DNA from: Castanea sativa
Taxonomy: Eukaryota > Streptophyta > Magnoliopsida > Fagales > Fagaceae
Direction of reading: 5' to 3'
Length of the DNA: 64,000 nucleotides
Assembly: GCF_040712315.1 (NCBI RefSeq)
Contig: NC_134024.1
Span: 3,123,158-3,187,157, forward strand
The notes under the pieces: model-generated
What the model saw: the letters and a program-made list of their open reading frames with translations, nothing else
Told to the model about the DNA's origin: nothing
Database searches by the model: none
Made by a program: the position numbers and the translations under genes
Shown: one piece after another, positions 35,304-44,447 of the stretch
Layout: every line of letters starts with the position of its first letter
Numbering within the stretch: position 1 is the first letter of the stretch

Positions 35304-36817
35304 TGGTTCGGCAAACTCGCCACCAAATCAGCGAGGACACGACCTTTCACCGAGGTGCGAGGCTTGTACTTAACATCAAAGGCTCCCAAAATGGTTCCCC
35401 ATTTTGCCACTCTGCCAGAATAATCAGCACTACGCAACACAGCCTTGAGCGGCAACTGGGTCAAAACAACCACCGTATGAGATTGGAAATAATGAGGAAG
35501 TTTGCGCGTAGCGTGGACTACAGCCAGAAGTGCTTTCTCCAAGGGCAAATAGCGCACCTCGGCTTCATTCAAGGACTTACTAACATAGTAGATCGGCCTT
35601 TGCACTCCATTTTCATTCCTTATAAGGACTAGACTCACCGCATGAATGGCCACAGCTAGATAAGCGAATAACACCTCGTCCACATCAGGGCGAGATAGAA
35701 TGGGTGGCCGAGATAGATATTGCTTAAGCTGTTGGAAAGCTGACTCACAATCCTCGGTCCATTGGAACCCTTTCCACTTGTTCAACAACTGAAAGAAAGG
35801 ACGGCACCGGTCGGCTGACCGAGAAATAAATCTGTTCAACGCAGCAATCATTCCGGTCAATTTCTGAATCTCCTTGGGGTTCCGAGGCGGCTGCAAATTT
35901 TGAATAGCCTTAACCTGCACTGGGTTCACCTCTATGCCCCTATGAGTGATCATATATCCTAAGAACTTTCCAGATCCCACGCCGAAAGAACACTTGGAGG
36001 CGTTAAGGCGCAACTTATACTTCCTCAGCATCTGGAAGGTGTCGGCCAAATCTGTCATGTGCGAAGGTACCGTCTTACTCTTTACCACCATATCATCCAC
36101 GTATACTTCTATGGTTTCCCCCAGTTGCTGTTCAAACATTCGGGTCATCATTCTTTGATAAGTAGCCCCAGCATTTTTCAACCCAAATGGCATGACCTTA
36201 TAATGATAGTTCCCCGTTGGAGTAATGAAAGCAGTCTTCTCCTGATCCTCCAACGCCAAGGGAATTTGGTGGTAACCCTGAAAGGCGTCCAAGAAACTCA
36301 TCCGAGGATGTCCGACAGTAGCATCTACCAGTTGATCAATCCGTGGCATTGGGAAAGAATCCTTAGGACAGGCCTTGTTCAGGTCAGTAAAGTCCACACA
36401 TACTCTCCACTTGCCGTTTTTCTTCTTAACGACAACAGTATGAGCCAACCATTCAGGATAGAAAACTTCTTTGATAGCCCCCGCCCTTTTGAGTTTAAGA
36501 ACCTCTTCCTTCACAGCCTCAGAATGCTCTCGGGAAGATCGCCGAGGTGGCTGCCTCCTCGGAACGATGGCCGGATTGACGTTTAAATGATGACAAATAA
36601 AGCTTGGATCTACGCCTGGAGCCTCATAAGGGTCCCACGCAAAGACATCTACATTGTCCTTCAGGAATTCCAACAACTCCATCTTCTCTTGGTATGGCAA
36701 AAGTATGCCAACTTGGAAGAACCTCTCTGGATCATCTGCTATCACAAATTTCTCTAACCCCTCGCAAACAGCCCCATCTTCTGTCATCGCTCCAGGTGCC
36801 TCCGGAGCTGTTAATTG
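35297..36817 (-). CDS. Gypsy reverse transcriptase and RNase H
   Basis: In the same frame as gag-protease, starting straight after its UAG. RT motifs: WLAHTVVVKKKNGKWRVCVD, SFLDAFQGYHQIPL, KVMPFGLKNAGATYQRMM and the catalytic YVDDMVVKS. The connected RNase H domain follows (ADVDE-type start at LSRPDVDEVLFAYLA, through YYVSKSLNEAEVRYLPLEKA). It ends at LADLVASLPNHC, where a one-base loss near 35,318 moves the expected 'VAEFAEPLLEE' continuation into the next frame. An ATG at 36,787 could start it, but fusion through readthrough is more likely. Confidence 0.93.
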   Translation of the reverse strand, partial: QLTAPEAPGAMTEDGAVCEGLEKFVIADDPERFFQVGILLPYQEKMELLEFLKDNVDVFAWDPYEAPGVDPSFICHHLNVNPAIVPRRQPPRRSSREHSEAVKEEVLKLKRAGAIKEVFYPEWLAHTVVVKKKNGKWRVCVDFTDLNKACPKDSFPMPRIDQLVDATVGHPRMSFLDAFQGYHQIPLALEDQEKTAFITPTGNYHYKVMPFGLKNAGATYQRMMTRMFEQQLGETIEVYVDDMVVKSKTVPSHMTDLADTFQMLRKYKLRLNASKCSFGVGSGKFLGYMITHRGIEVNPVQVKAIQNLQPPRNPKEIQKLTGMIAALNRFISRSADRCRPFFQLLNKWKGFQWTEDCESAFQQLKQYLSRPPILSRPDVDEVLFAYLAVAIHAVSLVLIRNENGVQRPIYYVSKSLNEAEVRYLPLEKALLAVVHATRKLPHYFQSHTVVVLTQLPLKAVLRSADYSGRVAKWGTILGAFDVKYKPRTSVKGRVLADLVASLPNHC

Positions 36818-36820
36818 CTA
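36812..36820 (-). promoter_or_regulatory. Programmed stop-codon readthrough site UAG CAA UUA
   Basis: The gag-protease frame ends TCA TAG CAA TTA ACA. Reverse transcriptase follows in the same frame with no other stop. UAG followed by CAR YYA is the established tobamovirus-type leaky stop context, and CAA UUA fits it exactly. A few per cent readthrough would give gag-pro-pol in limited amount relative to gag-pro. Function here is inferred. Confidence 0.75.
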
Positions 36821-38830
36821 TGACTCCTGGATGGGCAAGGTTGATAACTCAACTTCAGACTGACGAAGTACTGCTGCCGAGATGCATTGTCTGGCCACTA
36901 CCTGGCTGCCGAGGATTTCCTCAACATGTTCCCCCGAGGGGAATTTAACCTTAACGTGCAAGGTAGAGGAGACGGCTCCCAGGGCATGCAGCCATGGCCT
37001 AGCGAGGATGGCTGTATATGGAGAGTACGCGTCAACCACAATGAAATCTACGTCAACCGTTTCTGTGCCGGATTGAACGGGTAAACGGATCTGTCCTTTT
37101 GGCACAACGGCTCTCCCTTCAAAGCTAATAAGAGGTGAGTCATAAGGAGTTAAATCTTCCAACTCCAACCTTAACCCCTTAAATAGATCAGGGTACATGA
37201 TATCCGCACCGCTGCCCTGATCGATCATCACCCTCTTTACGTCATAATTCCCTATTCTGAGGGTAACCACAAGAGCATCGTCATGGGGCTGGATAGTCCC
37301 TATTTTATCCTCCTCGGAGAAACCCAAGACAGGTAAAGTGCTCTTTAATCGCTTCGGCCTACCACCCACATCCTCGGCCTGCGGATGGGAAACCGCCATG
37401 ACCCTAGAGGGACCTGAGCCGGTCCTTCCAGGTGCGGCGAAGATAACATTAATTGTTCCCAATGCTGGCCGAGATGAACTGTTCCTTTGGTTGTTTGATC
37501 CAACTTGACTGACCTGCCCAGTGGGCTGACACAAATGCTGCTTCAACTTTCCCTCACCGACGAGCTGCTCTAGGTGGTTCCACAGGGTCCGACAGTTCTC
37601 AGTAGTGTGGCCCACATCCTGATGGTATTGACAGAAAAGGTTCTGATTTCTTCTCGCAGGGTCTCCTGCCATCTTGCCGGGCCATCTGAAGAAGGGCTCT
37701 TTACGAACTTTTTCTAATAACTGATGCACTGGTTCTCGGAACACAGTATTTACAGCCTGGGGTGCTGCTGAGCCGGATTGTCCGAAATAATCCCTCCTCG
37801 GCTTGTTGTTGTGATATCTATCCGACCTGAAATCCCTTCTCTCTTGCGGGATAACCTTCTCCTTTCCTTTTCCCTGTTGCTGGTCTTCCTCTACCCTTTT
37901 ATATTCATCAATACGATCCATAAGACGACGTACGCTGCGGACGGGCTTTTTCGTCAAAGACTTTCTTAGGTCGTGATCAGTAGGGAGGCCTACTTTAAAG
38001 GTATTAAGCGCCACCTCATCAAAGTCGCCGTCTATTTCATTAAACATCTCCCAATATCTGTCGGAGTACGCTTTCAGTGTCTCCCCTTCCTTCATGACCA
38101 TGGATAGCAATGAGTCCAGTGGCCGAGGGACTCTGCTACAAGTAATGAACCGAGAAGCAAACGCCCTAGTTAGCTCTCCAAACGAGCCCACAGACCCCGA
38201 TTTGAGACCGTTAAACCATCTCATAGCCACAGGTCCCAAACTGGAGGGGAAGACTTTACACATCAGAGTCTCGTTGTGAGAGTGCACTGCCATCCTTTGG
38301 TTGAAATGACTCACGTGCTCCACCGGATCAGTCCGGCCATTATAGATGGTAAACGTGGGCTGAGTGAACCTCCTGGGAAGCCTCCCCCTCTCAATCCTCC
38401 GTGAGAACGGAGATTTAGAGAGTTGATGCAACGCCCTACTCATGGTATCGTTGCCTAAGCCCCTAGGACGAAGCTTCTTATGTCTGCGGGTTGGCTGGTC
38501 GTTCTCCTCACCAGAGGATGTTGCACTGGTGGGGGAATATGACCTTGAACTGTAGCCATGTCCCTTATCCTTCTCTGAGGAAGAACTAGATGAGGACGGG
38601 GAAACCTTACGTTTAGCACGGCGTAACTTCCTCTTCAAACGATTAATTTCCTTCTGCATGGATCTAGAGCCCTCATCGTGGGTAGTGCTACCCCCCTCAT
38701 GAGTATGGCTAGCCCCTGGATATTCTGTATGGACGCTTCCTTCGTGATCCCTACGATGTTCAAGACGTTCGAAATGATCTTCTGGTTGTGATCCTTGTGA
38801 CTCTGCATGGTGAGAGCCTAAGCCTGCCAT
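36818..38830 (-). CDS. Gypsy gag-protease polyprotein (670 aa)
   Basis: The ATG at 38,828-38,830 lies 24 bases from the primer site. The order is a charged, Ser- and Arg-rich N-terminus (KRKLRRAKRKVSPSSSSSSS near residue 70), the retrotransposon gag core at about residues 165-320 (VAMRWFNGLKSGSVGSF, FASRFI), and a zinc knuckle of the C-x2-H-x4-H-x4-C kind (CQYHQDVGHTTENC). A pepsin-type protease follows with active site VMIDQGSGADIMY. The Gln after the catalytic Asp replaces the usual Ser, Thr or Gly, a variation compatible with Tat elements. Capsid and protease would be made without reverse transcriptase unless the UAG is read through. Confidence 0.93.
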   Translation of the reverse strand: MAGLGSHHAESQGSQPEDHFERLEHRRDHEGSVHTEYPGASHTHEGGSTTHDEGSRSMQKEINRLKRKLRRAKRKVSPSSSSSSSEKDKGHGYSSRSYSPTSATSSGEENDQPTRRHKKLRPRGLGNDTMSRALHQLSKSPFSRRIERGRLPRRFTQPTFTIYNGRTDPVEHVSHFNQRMAVHSHNETLMCKVFPSSLGPVAMRWFNGLKSGSVGSFGELTRAFASRFITCSRVPRPLDSLLSMVMKEGETLKAYSDRYWEMFNEIDGDFDEVALNTFKVGLPTDHDLRKSLTKKPVRSVRRLMDRIDEYKRVEEDQQQGKGKEKVIPQERRDFRSDRYHNNKPRRDYFGQSGSAAPQAVNTVFREPVHQLLEKVRKEPFFRWPGKMAGDPARRNQNLFCQYHQDVGHTTENCRTLWNHLEQLVGEGKLKQHLCQPTGQVSQVGSNNQRNSSSRPALGTINVIFAAPGRTGSGPSRVMAVSHPQAEDVGGRPKRLKSTLPVLGFSEEDKIGTIQPHDDALVVTLRIGNYDVKRVMIDQGSGADIMYPDLFKGLRLELEDLTPYDSPLISFEGRAVVPKGQIRLPVQSGTETVDVDFIVVDAYSPYTAILARPWLHALGAVSSTLHVKVKFPSGEHVEEILGSQVVARQCISAAVLRQSEVELSTLPIQES

Positions 38831-38853
38831 AATATCCCTACTACTCCTAGGCT

Positions 38854-38874
38854 AGGTTCCCACAGACGGCGCCA
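38854..38874 (-). promoter_or_regulatory. Primer-binding site of the gypsy element
   Basis: On the minus strand TGGCGCCGTCTGTGGGAACC starts two bases after the 5' LTR. The initial TGG pairs with the CCA end of a tRNA. I cannot assign the tRNA without a search. Confidence 0.85.
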
Positions 38875-38876
38875 AT

Positions 38877-39627
38877 TGTAAGTGCACAGTTGCACCTGGA
38901 CCCAAGAACAGTTATGGGCTCAGGCCCAATGAGCCTTAAACAATAAGAATTTGTAGAGTGTGGGCTTGAAACCCAGGTTAGAAGTATATGAGGATTAAAT
39001 GACAAACTAAGGATTGCAAGTAATTGAAAACAACAAGGAATATTGTAACTGGGCCTCCTCGGACGTAAGCCGAGAGCTGTTCTTATATTATATCTCACCC
39101 TTAGTCTCCTGTCTTTTTAGGTTACAAAACGTTCCGTCCCTATTTCTGTTCCAGATCCCCCTTTAAATACCCTTCTTTTTAGTACTTTATACACGTGTTG
39201 CCCCAATTCCTCCCTTAACCTAGATATTTCTTTTCCTAGTGCCTTTGAACAGTAACTAGAAGTTTCCCTTCCACTGTTCAAGTGTCACCTCCCCATTAAT
39301 GCGGCCAGGGTGGTAGGTGCAGGGTCTTTAATGTGGAGGTAGCAGCCTTTATTTTTGACATTTCTTCAACACCGGTGCTTCTGGGACATTCTGGGGTTCA
39401 CCCCCCTTAACCATTGGTCTTGACCGTGTCATTCCCTAACCTTTACCATGAAGTCTCAGATTCTCTGATGTCAGTCCGAGGGGAAAAACATCCTCAGCTA
39501 GGTCCTCGGATCCTCGGCGTATGGGCCGACCTAAACTATCAACAAGCCCTAAACTCAAGAGTAGGTCGGCCTTCCTTAGCAAGGCCCAATGGCCCATATC
39601 CCTATTAAGATATTTTTACTCCCCACA
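38877..39627 (-). repeat. 5' LTR of the gypsy element
   Basis: 751 bp, same sequence as the 3' LTR by direct comparison. A plausible core promoter on the minus strand is CACGTGTATAAAG (G-box adjoining a TATA box) near 39,180-39,200. Transcription would run towards lower coordinates, the same direction as TNL1. Confidence 0.96.
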
Positions 39628-39632
39628 CACCT
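39628..39632. repeat. Target-site duplication, right (CACCT)
   Basis: Exact repeat of 27,496-27,500, directly after the right LTR. Confidence 0.97.
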
Positions 39633-40274
39633 AGTCTTACTTTTATTATATATTTTTTTTCATTCTTTATGTTTGAAGTTTTCTTCCATTTAAAAAAAAA
39701 AATTCCCAAGGAGACAGCTTTTTTGACTGGGTGGTAAAAGAAACATAAATTGCAGATAAAGTAAAAGAAAAAGAATAAAAGTTGTCATACACGCTTGAAA
39801 TAGTACGATTTTGCTTGAAATGACTTAGAGTCACCATTTTAGTTGTTTGTATAATAGGAAAAGAACTACATTTTAGTTAATTAAGTCTAAAATTTACCAT
39901 CATAAAAGTAATGTAAAGTCCTATAAAAATACATAGTTATTATAGTTACCATGAAAATTTATTCTGATATTATTTATTTTGTATTTAATTTTTTATTTAT
40001 TTATAAAATGAAAGAAAAAAAAAAGGAAAAAAAAAAAAAAGGTAATGATGGTTTTTGAACGCGAAAGAAAGAGAAAAAATTAACAAAAATTAGAATTTTA
40101 AATGAAATATTTTATAAAATAGATAATTTGAAATTAAAAATTTTAAAAAGTGAATAAATAAGACAAATAGGGAAATTTTTATTCTAAAATAGACATAACT
40201 TTTAAACAAGTTAATGCTAATGCTTTAAACGCGTGTAAGAGTAAAAAACGCTACTAAAAAAACCATGATTTTAC
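39633..40274 (-). other. TNL1 intron 1, part on the TIR side of the retrotransposon
   Basis: AT-rich intron sequence that starts, in gene direction, at the donor AAAG/GTAAAA (40,274) and runs to the insertion point. No coding feature. Confidence 0.7.
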
Positions 40275-40765
40275 CTTTGATGCGGAAGTATGTACTCGCC
40301 GGATAGATACCCCACTTCTCTCATAGCATCCTTCCATTTCCGGATCTCCTCTCTGTCGATTTTTTCATTTTTCTGATGCCTGTCAAAGGCTTCTTCAAAT
40401 GGCCCAGTCTGCTTCCGTACGTCGGAGGGATCTACGTGGTAAAAGACGGGCACCACTGTAAGTCCCTTATTTTTTTTGCATTCAACAATTTTAGCAAGTT
40501 CATCCAAGCACCACTTGGAATCGGCATATTTTTTGAGAAAACAACGATTGCATGCGGGATTTTTCTATTGCTTGTATGAGCTCGAAGCAATTTCTTTTCC
40601 TAGTTGGAGTTTTTTGCTGTCTCTAAAGGCTTCAATGCCTCTCAATCTAAATGCCTCGTATAAATGGTACGTAAAGCTATGGCGGGTGTCCTCACCCCGA
40701 AAACCGAGAAAAACAACGTAGTTCGAACCAAGTAAAGAGGGTGTTTCGGAGCTAGTGAAAGCCAT
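40275..40765 (-). pseudogene. TNL gene 1, exon 1: TIR domain with three single-base losses
   Basis: The likely start is the ATG at 40,763-40,765 (MAFTSSETPS). TIR motifs follow: YVVFLGFRGEDTRHSFTYHL, GIEAFRD, then after the damaged part YADSKWCLDELAKIVEC, VVPVFYHVDPSDVRKQ and the end YLSGEYILPHQR. Losses of one base each between about 40,583/40,584, 40,551/40,552 and within 40,526-40,535 shift the frame, producing a TAG at 40,565-40,567. The net loss is three bases, so the rest is in frame. The exon ends CATCAAAG/GTAAAA and joins in phase 2 to the NB-ARC exon, giving H-Q-R-S-E. The Asp usual in 'YDVFLSFRGEDTR' is Val here. The TIR of such receptors is an NADase. The Glu in WCLDEL that matches the catalytic position is kept, but the broken frame would prevent its translation. 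Confidence 0.85.
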
Positions 40766-41387
40766 TGGAAACTTAGTAACTAGCTTTTTTGTGGAAAAGT
40801 TACAAAGAAAGTTGCAGAACAAAGAAAATGGAAACCTTGAAAGAGAGTTATCGGGGCTTTATGAGATCTTACTTTCTGTAAGTAGAATGCCCTATGGCAA
40901 GGAACGTAAATCTAGCTCTATTAGAGAAGATGAGAAGCGAAAGAAGATGAGAAGCGAGAGAAAGAAGATAAGGATGGGAGAATATAAAGGGGGAAGAAGA
41001 TAAGGTCGAAAGGAAACGTGTGGTTAAGAAAAAAATAAAAAAATAAAAAATAAATAAAAGTAAAAGGTAGAGTGGAATACGTGTCCATACAAGGAAATTT
41101 ACAAAATGAAAATTACAACTGGACTAGGACACAATAAATTATCACAAAAATTTCAAAACAGTTGAAGTATTAAATTGAAAATTGAAAACTAAAAATATAA
41201 TAAAATAATTTATAAATAAGTGAATTATATTGGATCTATTTTTAATAAAAAATTACTGGAAAAGTATGTAAACAGTGCGTGCACAGTATGCACACAATGT
41301 GCGTTGTGCATTTTGTTTCCTGCTTTTCTAAAACGTGACAGAAAAAAAAAAAAAAAAGTGCGTTCAACTATCCAAACTCAGCCTAAG
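40766..41387 (-). promoter_or_regulatory. Upstream region of TNL1
   Basis: Leader and presumed promoter of TNL1, read on the minus strand. It is purine-rich near the ATG on the plus strand (GAAGAAGATGAGAAGCG-like). No clear TATA box could be assigned, and no other gene is seen. Confidence 0.35.
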
Positions 41388-41652
41388 TATCTGTTTGGAT
41401 ACAAATTATCTGCGTCTACGTTTTCCCGTTCACGTTTCAGCACTTTTTTTTTTTTTCAAAGCAGTTTTTCAGCTTTTAAGGAACAAAAATATTGTTCATC
41501 ACTGACGGACACTGTTCACGATACTATTCACAATACTGTTTATGTACTTTTATTAAAAATGGGTCTTGCAGCACTATTCACACTTTTTAAAATTATTTTG
41601 TTACAGTAATTTCAGTTTTCAGTTCAGCAATAAGTTCAATCCAAATGGACCC
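41388..41652. mobile_element. hAT-type MITE
   Basis: The left end reads CTGTTTGGATACAAATTAT and the right end inverts to GGTCCATTTGGATTGAAC. Short CCTAA-like direct repeats flank both sides. The internal sequence has no coding capacity. Confidence 0.6.
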
Positions 41653-41943
41653 TAAAATTGACTGCAATTAAAAACAAATAATATTGTAAAAAAATTGTCA
41701 CATTTTATTGTATTTTTGGACTTTTTAAATTAGTGCTATTTTCTTTAGGAAAAAAAAAAAAAAAGATATCGAAGGCTTGCACTTGGCTTAGAACGCAGCA
41801 CAACAACCTACAGACTGCAGTGTGAACTTGGCTTAGAATTAGGGACTTTCGTGCATGCGGGCCAACGAGCATGATGACCGATTGACCGGGTTATAAAGAG
41901 AACTTCAAAATTAACCTACTCATCAACCACAGATTCAAAGCAC

Positions 41944-43011
41944 TTGTTTACCCTTGATAACAATCCTCCTTCAAAATGGCATGATGAGATTTTCAACATG
42001 TATTCATGGTGTACAGCAAAACTTCAAGCCCCAAACAATACAGTTGCCCAGATTATTGTCAAATTTGTAGCAAGACTCACAGGTAGACTGAGACAATGGT
42101 GGATTAACCTTGGAGAATATAGGCAAAAACAAGCAGCCCAGTGTAACACACTCGAGGATTTTTTCACGATCCTCTGTAATGAATTTCTTGGTTCATTAGC
42201 CCATTACACTGAAATAGCGAGAGATGAATTCCTACTGATGAAATGTTGTTCTTTTGAAAGGAAAGATTTGGAGAAACATTTTGACAGAATGTCCAGCAGA
42301 TACTACGCCTTTAATGGCATGGATGATGTGAATTCCAAGCACACTTTCTTGAATTCATTCCCAGAACTACTTGGTGATGAGACTCTTCGTATGATGAATT
42401 TTCAAAAAATCACTTTGCAGCAAGCCTCTTTAGGTGAGATTTATCACCATGTCCTTATTGCTTTGGAAAAACTTTGCAATCAAAGAAAGTTTCTTTCAGA
42501 GATTGACAAGATCCACAGCAAGCTTAAAGACAATTGTAAAAGGAAAGATTTGCAGATCAAGTGTTATGACAAAACATGTTCTTGTCCAACAAAGAGAAGA
42601 GATCATTACAAGAAGTACTCTTGGAAGAACAAACATTCTCATCCAAAGAAGAAATTTTTCAGAAAAAAGAAATGGAAGTTTCTCAGAAGAAAGCAGTTCA
42701 AAGGCAAAACTCCAAAAGTTTGTTTTGTATATAGAAAGCCTGGTCATTTTGCAAAAAATTGTCCAAAAAGAGAAAAAACAGCAAAGCTTTTGGAGCAAGC
42801 CCAGATTCATGCAGATGATACTCCATTTTCAGATGTTGAATCACTATTTTCCCTTGATAACGATTATACTCCCCAAGCCTTGGTAGTCATGGCTTATTCA
42901 ATCTCAGAAGATGAGTCAGATTCAAACATTACATATGATTCAGATCCAGAAATCCAAACCATATACACATCTCAGCCTCTTATAGCCCCAATAATTGGCC
43001 CACACCAATAG
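41944..43011 (+). pseudogene. Capsid-like protein with zinc knuckle, endogenous pararetrovirus
   Basis: A frame of about 355 codons, open back to a stop at about 41,895. The N-terminal two thirds look like a pararetrovirus coat protein region (KWHDEIFNMYSW, LTGRLRQWW, FLLMKCCSFERKDLEKHF). A Lys-rich basic stretch precedes a zinc knuckle CFVYRKPGHFAKNC in which the second Cys of the expected C-x2-C-x4-H-x4-C is Tyr. The C-terminal part is acidic. It ends by a stop at 43,009-43,011, just before the protease, which lies in another frame. Confidence 0.8.
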
Positions 43012-44278
43012 CCCAAGTTCACATCCTCCTTGATACCTATTCCAGACCCATCCCAGTAATAGCTTTGTTTGATACAGGAGCAGCAGCAACAATCCTTCAC
43101 CCTAAGATTTTACCCGAAGATTTTTGGTTACCCCATCATCAGATGTTCAGAGCAGCCAATGGAGAAACATTCCTGATTACCTAGAAAAGCAAACTCATTC
43201 ACATTAGAATATTCCCAACCCTTACCAAGTTCTTGGATCCCCCCTCACAGACAGAGACCTCCTCATAGGATTTGACCTCCTTCACTAGATACCCAGCCTC
43301 AGATGGTCCTCAAAAGGCCTCTTACATAAACAACACCTTCTCACATGGACCCAGGTACCACATTTTTTCTCAATAAACCCTTTTGACTCTTTAAAAGCCC
43401 AGATTATCAATGAATGTTGTGCAGCCACCCACTCAGAATTCCTCCTCAAAAACCCAAATCCTTTGTGGAAAAACCCAGCCTTTTTCATAACCCTCCCCTT
43501 CAAAAAGAATGAAAATGTTAACCCTACAAAAGCTAGTCATAGAGGTATGAACCCAGAACACTTGTCCCTAGCTAAGTAGGAGTTAGCTACCCTTCTTTCA
43601 GAAAACCTCATTGAACCCACAACTTCTCCATGGGCATGTGAAGCCTTCTATATTAACAAGCATGCAGAACAAGTTCGAGAAAAGCTCAGATTGGTAATCA
43701 ATTACCAAGATCTTAATCATTTCCTTACTGATGACAAGTTTCCACTGCCAAACAAAAGTGCTCTCTTCCAGCATCTTTCCAATGCCAAAGTATTTTCAAA
43801 GTTTGATCTCAAAGCAGGATTTTGGCAATTAGGAATCCATCCAGAAGAAAGATACAAGACAGCATTTTGCATTCCAAACCACCATTATCAATGGACGGTA
43901 ATGCCTTTCGGCTTAAAAAATGCTCCATCCCAGTTCCAAAAAGCAATGGTAACTCTGTTTCAACTACTGTTGTCAAATGCATTGATCTATGTAGATGATA
44001 TCCTCCTATTCTCAAAAGATGCAGAATCCCATGAAAATTTGCTTACTGAATTCTACAATTTAGTAAAAGCTCAGGGGATAATGCTTTCAGAAAAGAAAAT
44101 GGTCATAGGAGTATCCTCTATTGATTTCTTGGGAGTAAACATTTCAGATGGAAAGTACACTCTGCAGCCTCACATAGCGGTCTCTCTCAGTGAATTTCCA
44201 GATACACTCACCAGCACCAAACAGATCCAACAGTTTCTTGGAATTGTTAACTACATGTCAGATTTCATTCCAAAAATT
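43011..44278 (+). pseudogene. Protease and reverse transcriptase region, endogenous pararetrovirus
   Basis: The protease active site reads IALFDTGAAATILHP at about 43,056-43,100 in one frame, which meets a TAG near 43,182. The reverse transcriptase is in another frame. Its stretch is open from about 43,580 and includes LRLVINYQDLNHF, VFSKFDLKAGFWQLG, VMPFGLKNAPSQFQ and the catalytic YVDDILLFSKD. A TAG at 43,577-43,579 interrupts it upstream. The thumb end (FLGIVNYMSDFIPK) runs straight into the TA repeat, and RNase H is lost. Confidence 0.85.
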
Positions 44279-44379
44279 TATATATATATATATATATATA
44301 TAAAGAGAAGAGTTATTGGAACATTTGTATTGTGGGAGTCCTTTCAAGTAGTTTCCTGTACATTTACTCTCTCTCTCTC

Positions 44380-44444
<65 letters not shown>
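44279..44444. repeat. Two TA tracts with CT run bordering the viral fragment
   Basis: TA repeats occupy 44,279-44,302 and 44,383-44,444, with CTCTCT immediately before the second. About 80 bases of other sequence lie between them. Confidence 0.9.

Positions 44445-44447
<3 letters not shown>

Larger units (their letters stand above)
27501..39627 (-). mobile_element. Complete Ty3/gypsy retrotransposon of the Tat type in TNL1 intron 1
   Basis: A 12,127-bp element in the same orientation as TNL1. In transcription order: 5' LTR (38,877-39,627), primer site, gag-protease, UAG readthrough site, reverse transcriptase plus RNase H, a second RNase H, integrase, a 151-bp tandem-repeat array, an opposite-strand spliced gene, polypurine tract and 3' LTR (27,501-28,251). 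Two RNase H domains, a long 3' region with tandem repeats and an extra antisense gene are traits known from the Tat lineage (Ogre, Retand, TatII). The two LTRs show no difference on direct reading, so insertion was very recent. Two single-base losses split pol, so this copy may be unable to make full polyprotein. Confidence 0.95.
41897..44278 (+). mobile_element. Endogenous plant pararetrovirus fragment (Caulimoviridae-like), truncated and broken
   Basis: The order is capsid-like region with zinc knuckle, aspartic protease, then reverse transcriptase, all plus strand, as in Caulimoviridae. No movement-protein region is recognised upstream, no RNase H follows, and no LTRs, integrase or target duplications are seen. 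It stops where a TA repeat starts. Integration of such viruses at AT dinucleotide repeats is known in other plants. Stops and frame slips scattered through it show an old, inactive copy. Confidence 0.85.

Noticed and set aside
34525..36948. Several plus-strand open frames of 70-175 codons opposite pol
   Set aside because: They are shadows of the minus-strand reverse transcriptase, RNase H and protease, with no splice structure or domain of their own.
41220..41609. 129-codon plus-strand frame upstream of the viral fragment
   Set aside because: It runs through a MITE and poly-A or poly-T stretches; not a movement-protein region as far as can be seen.
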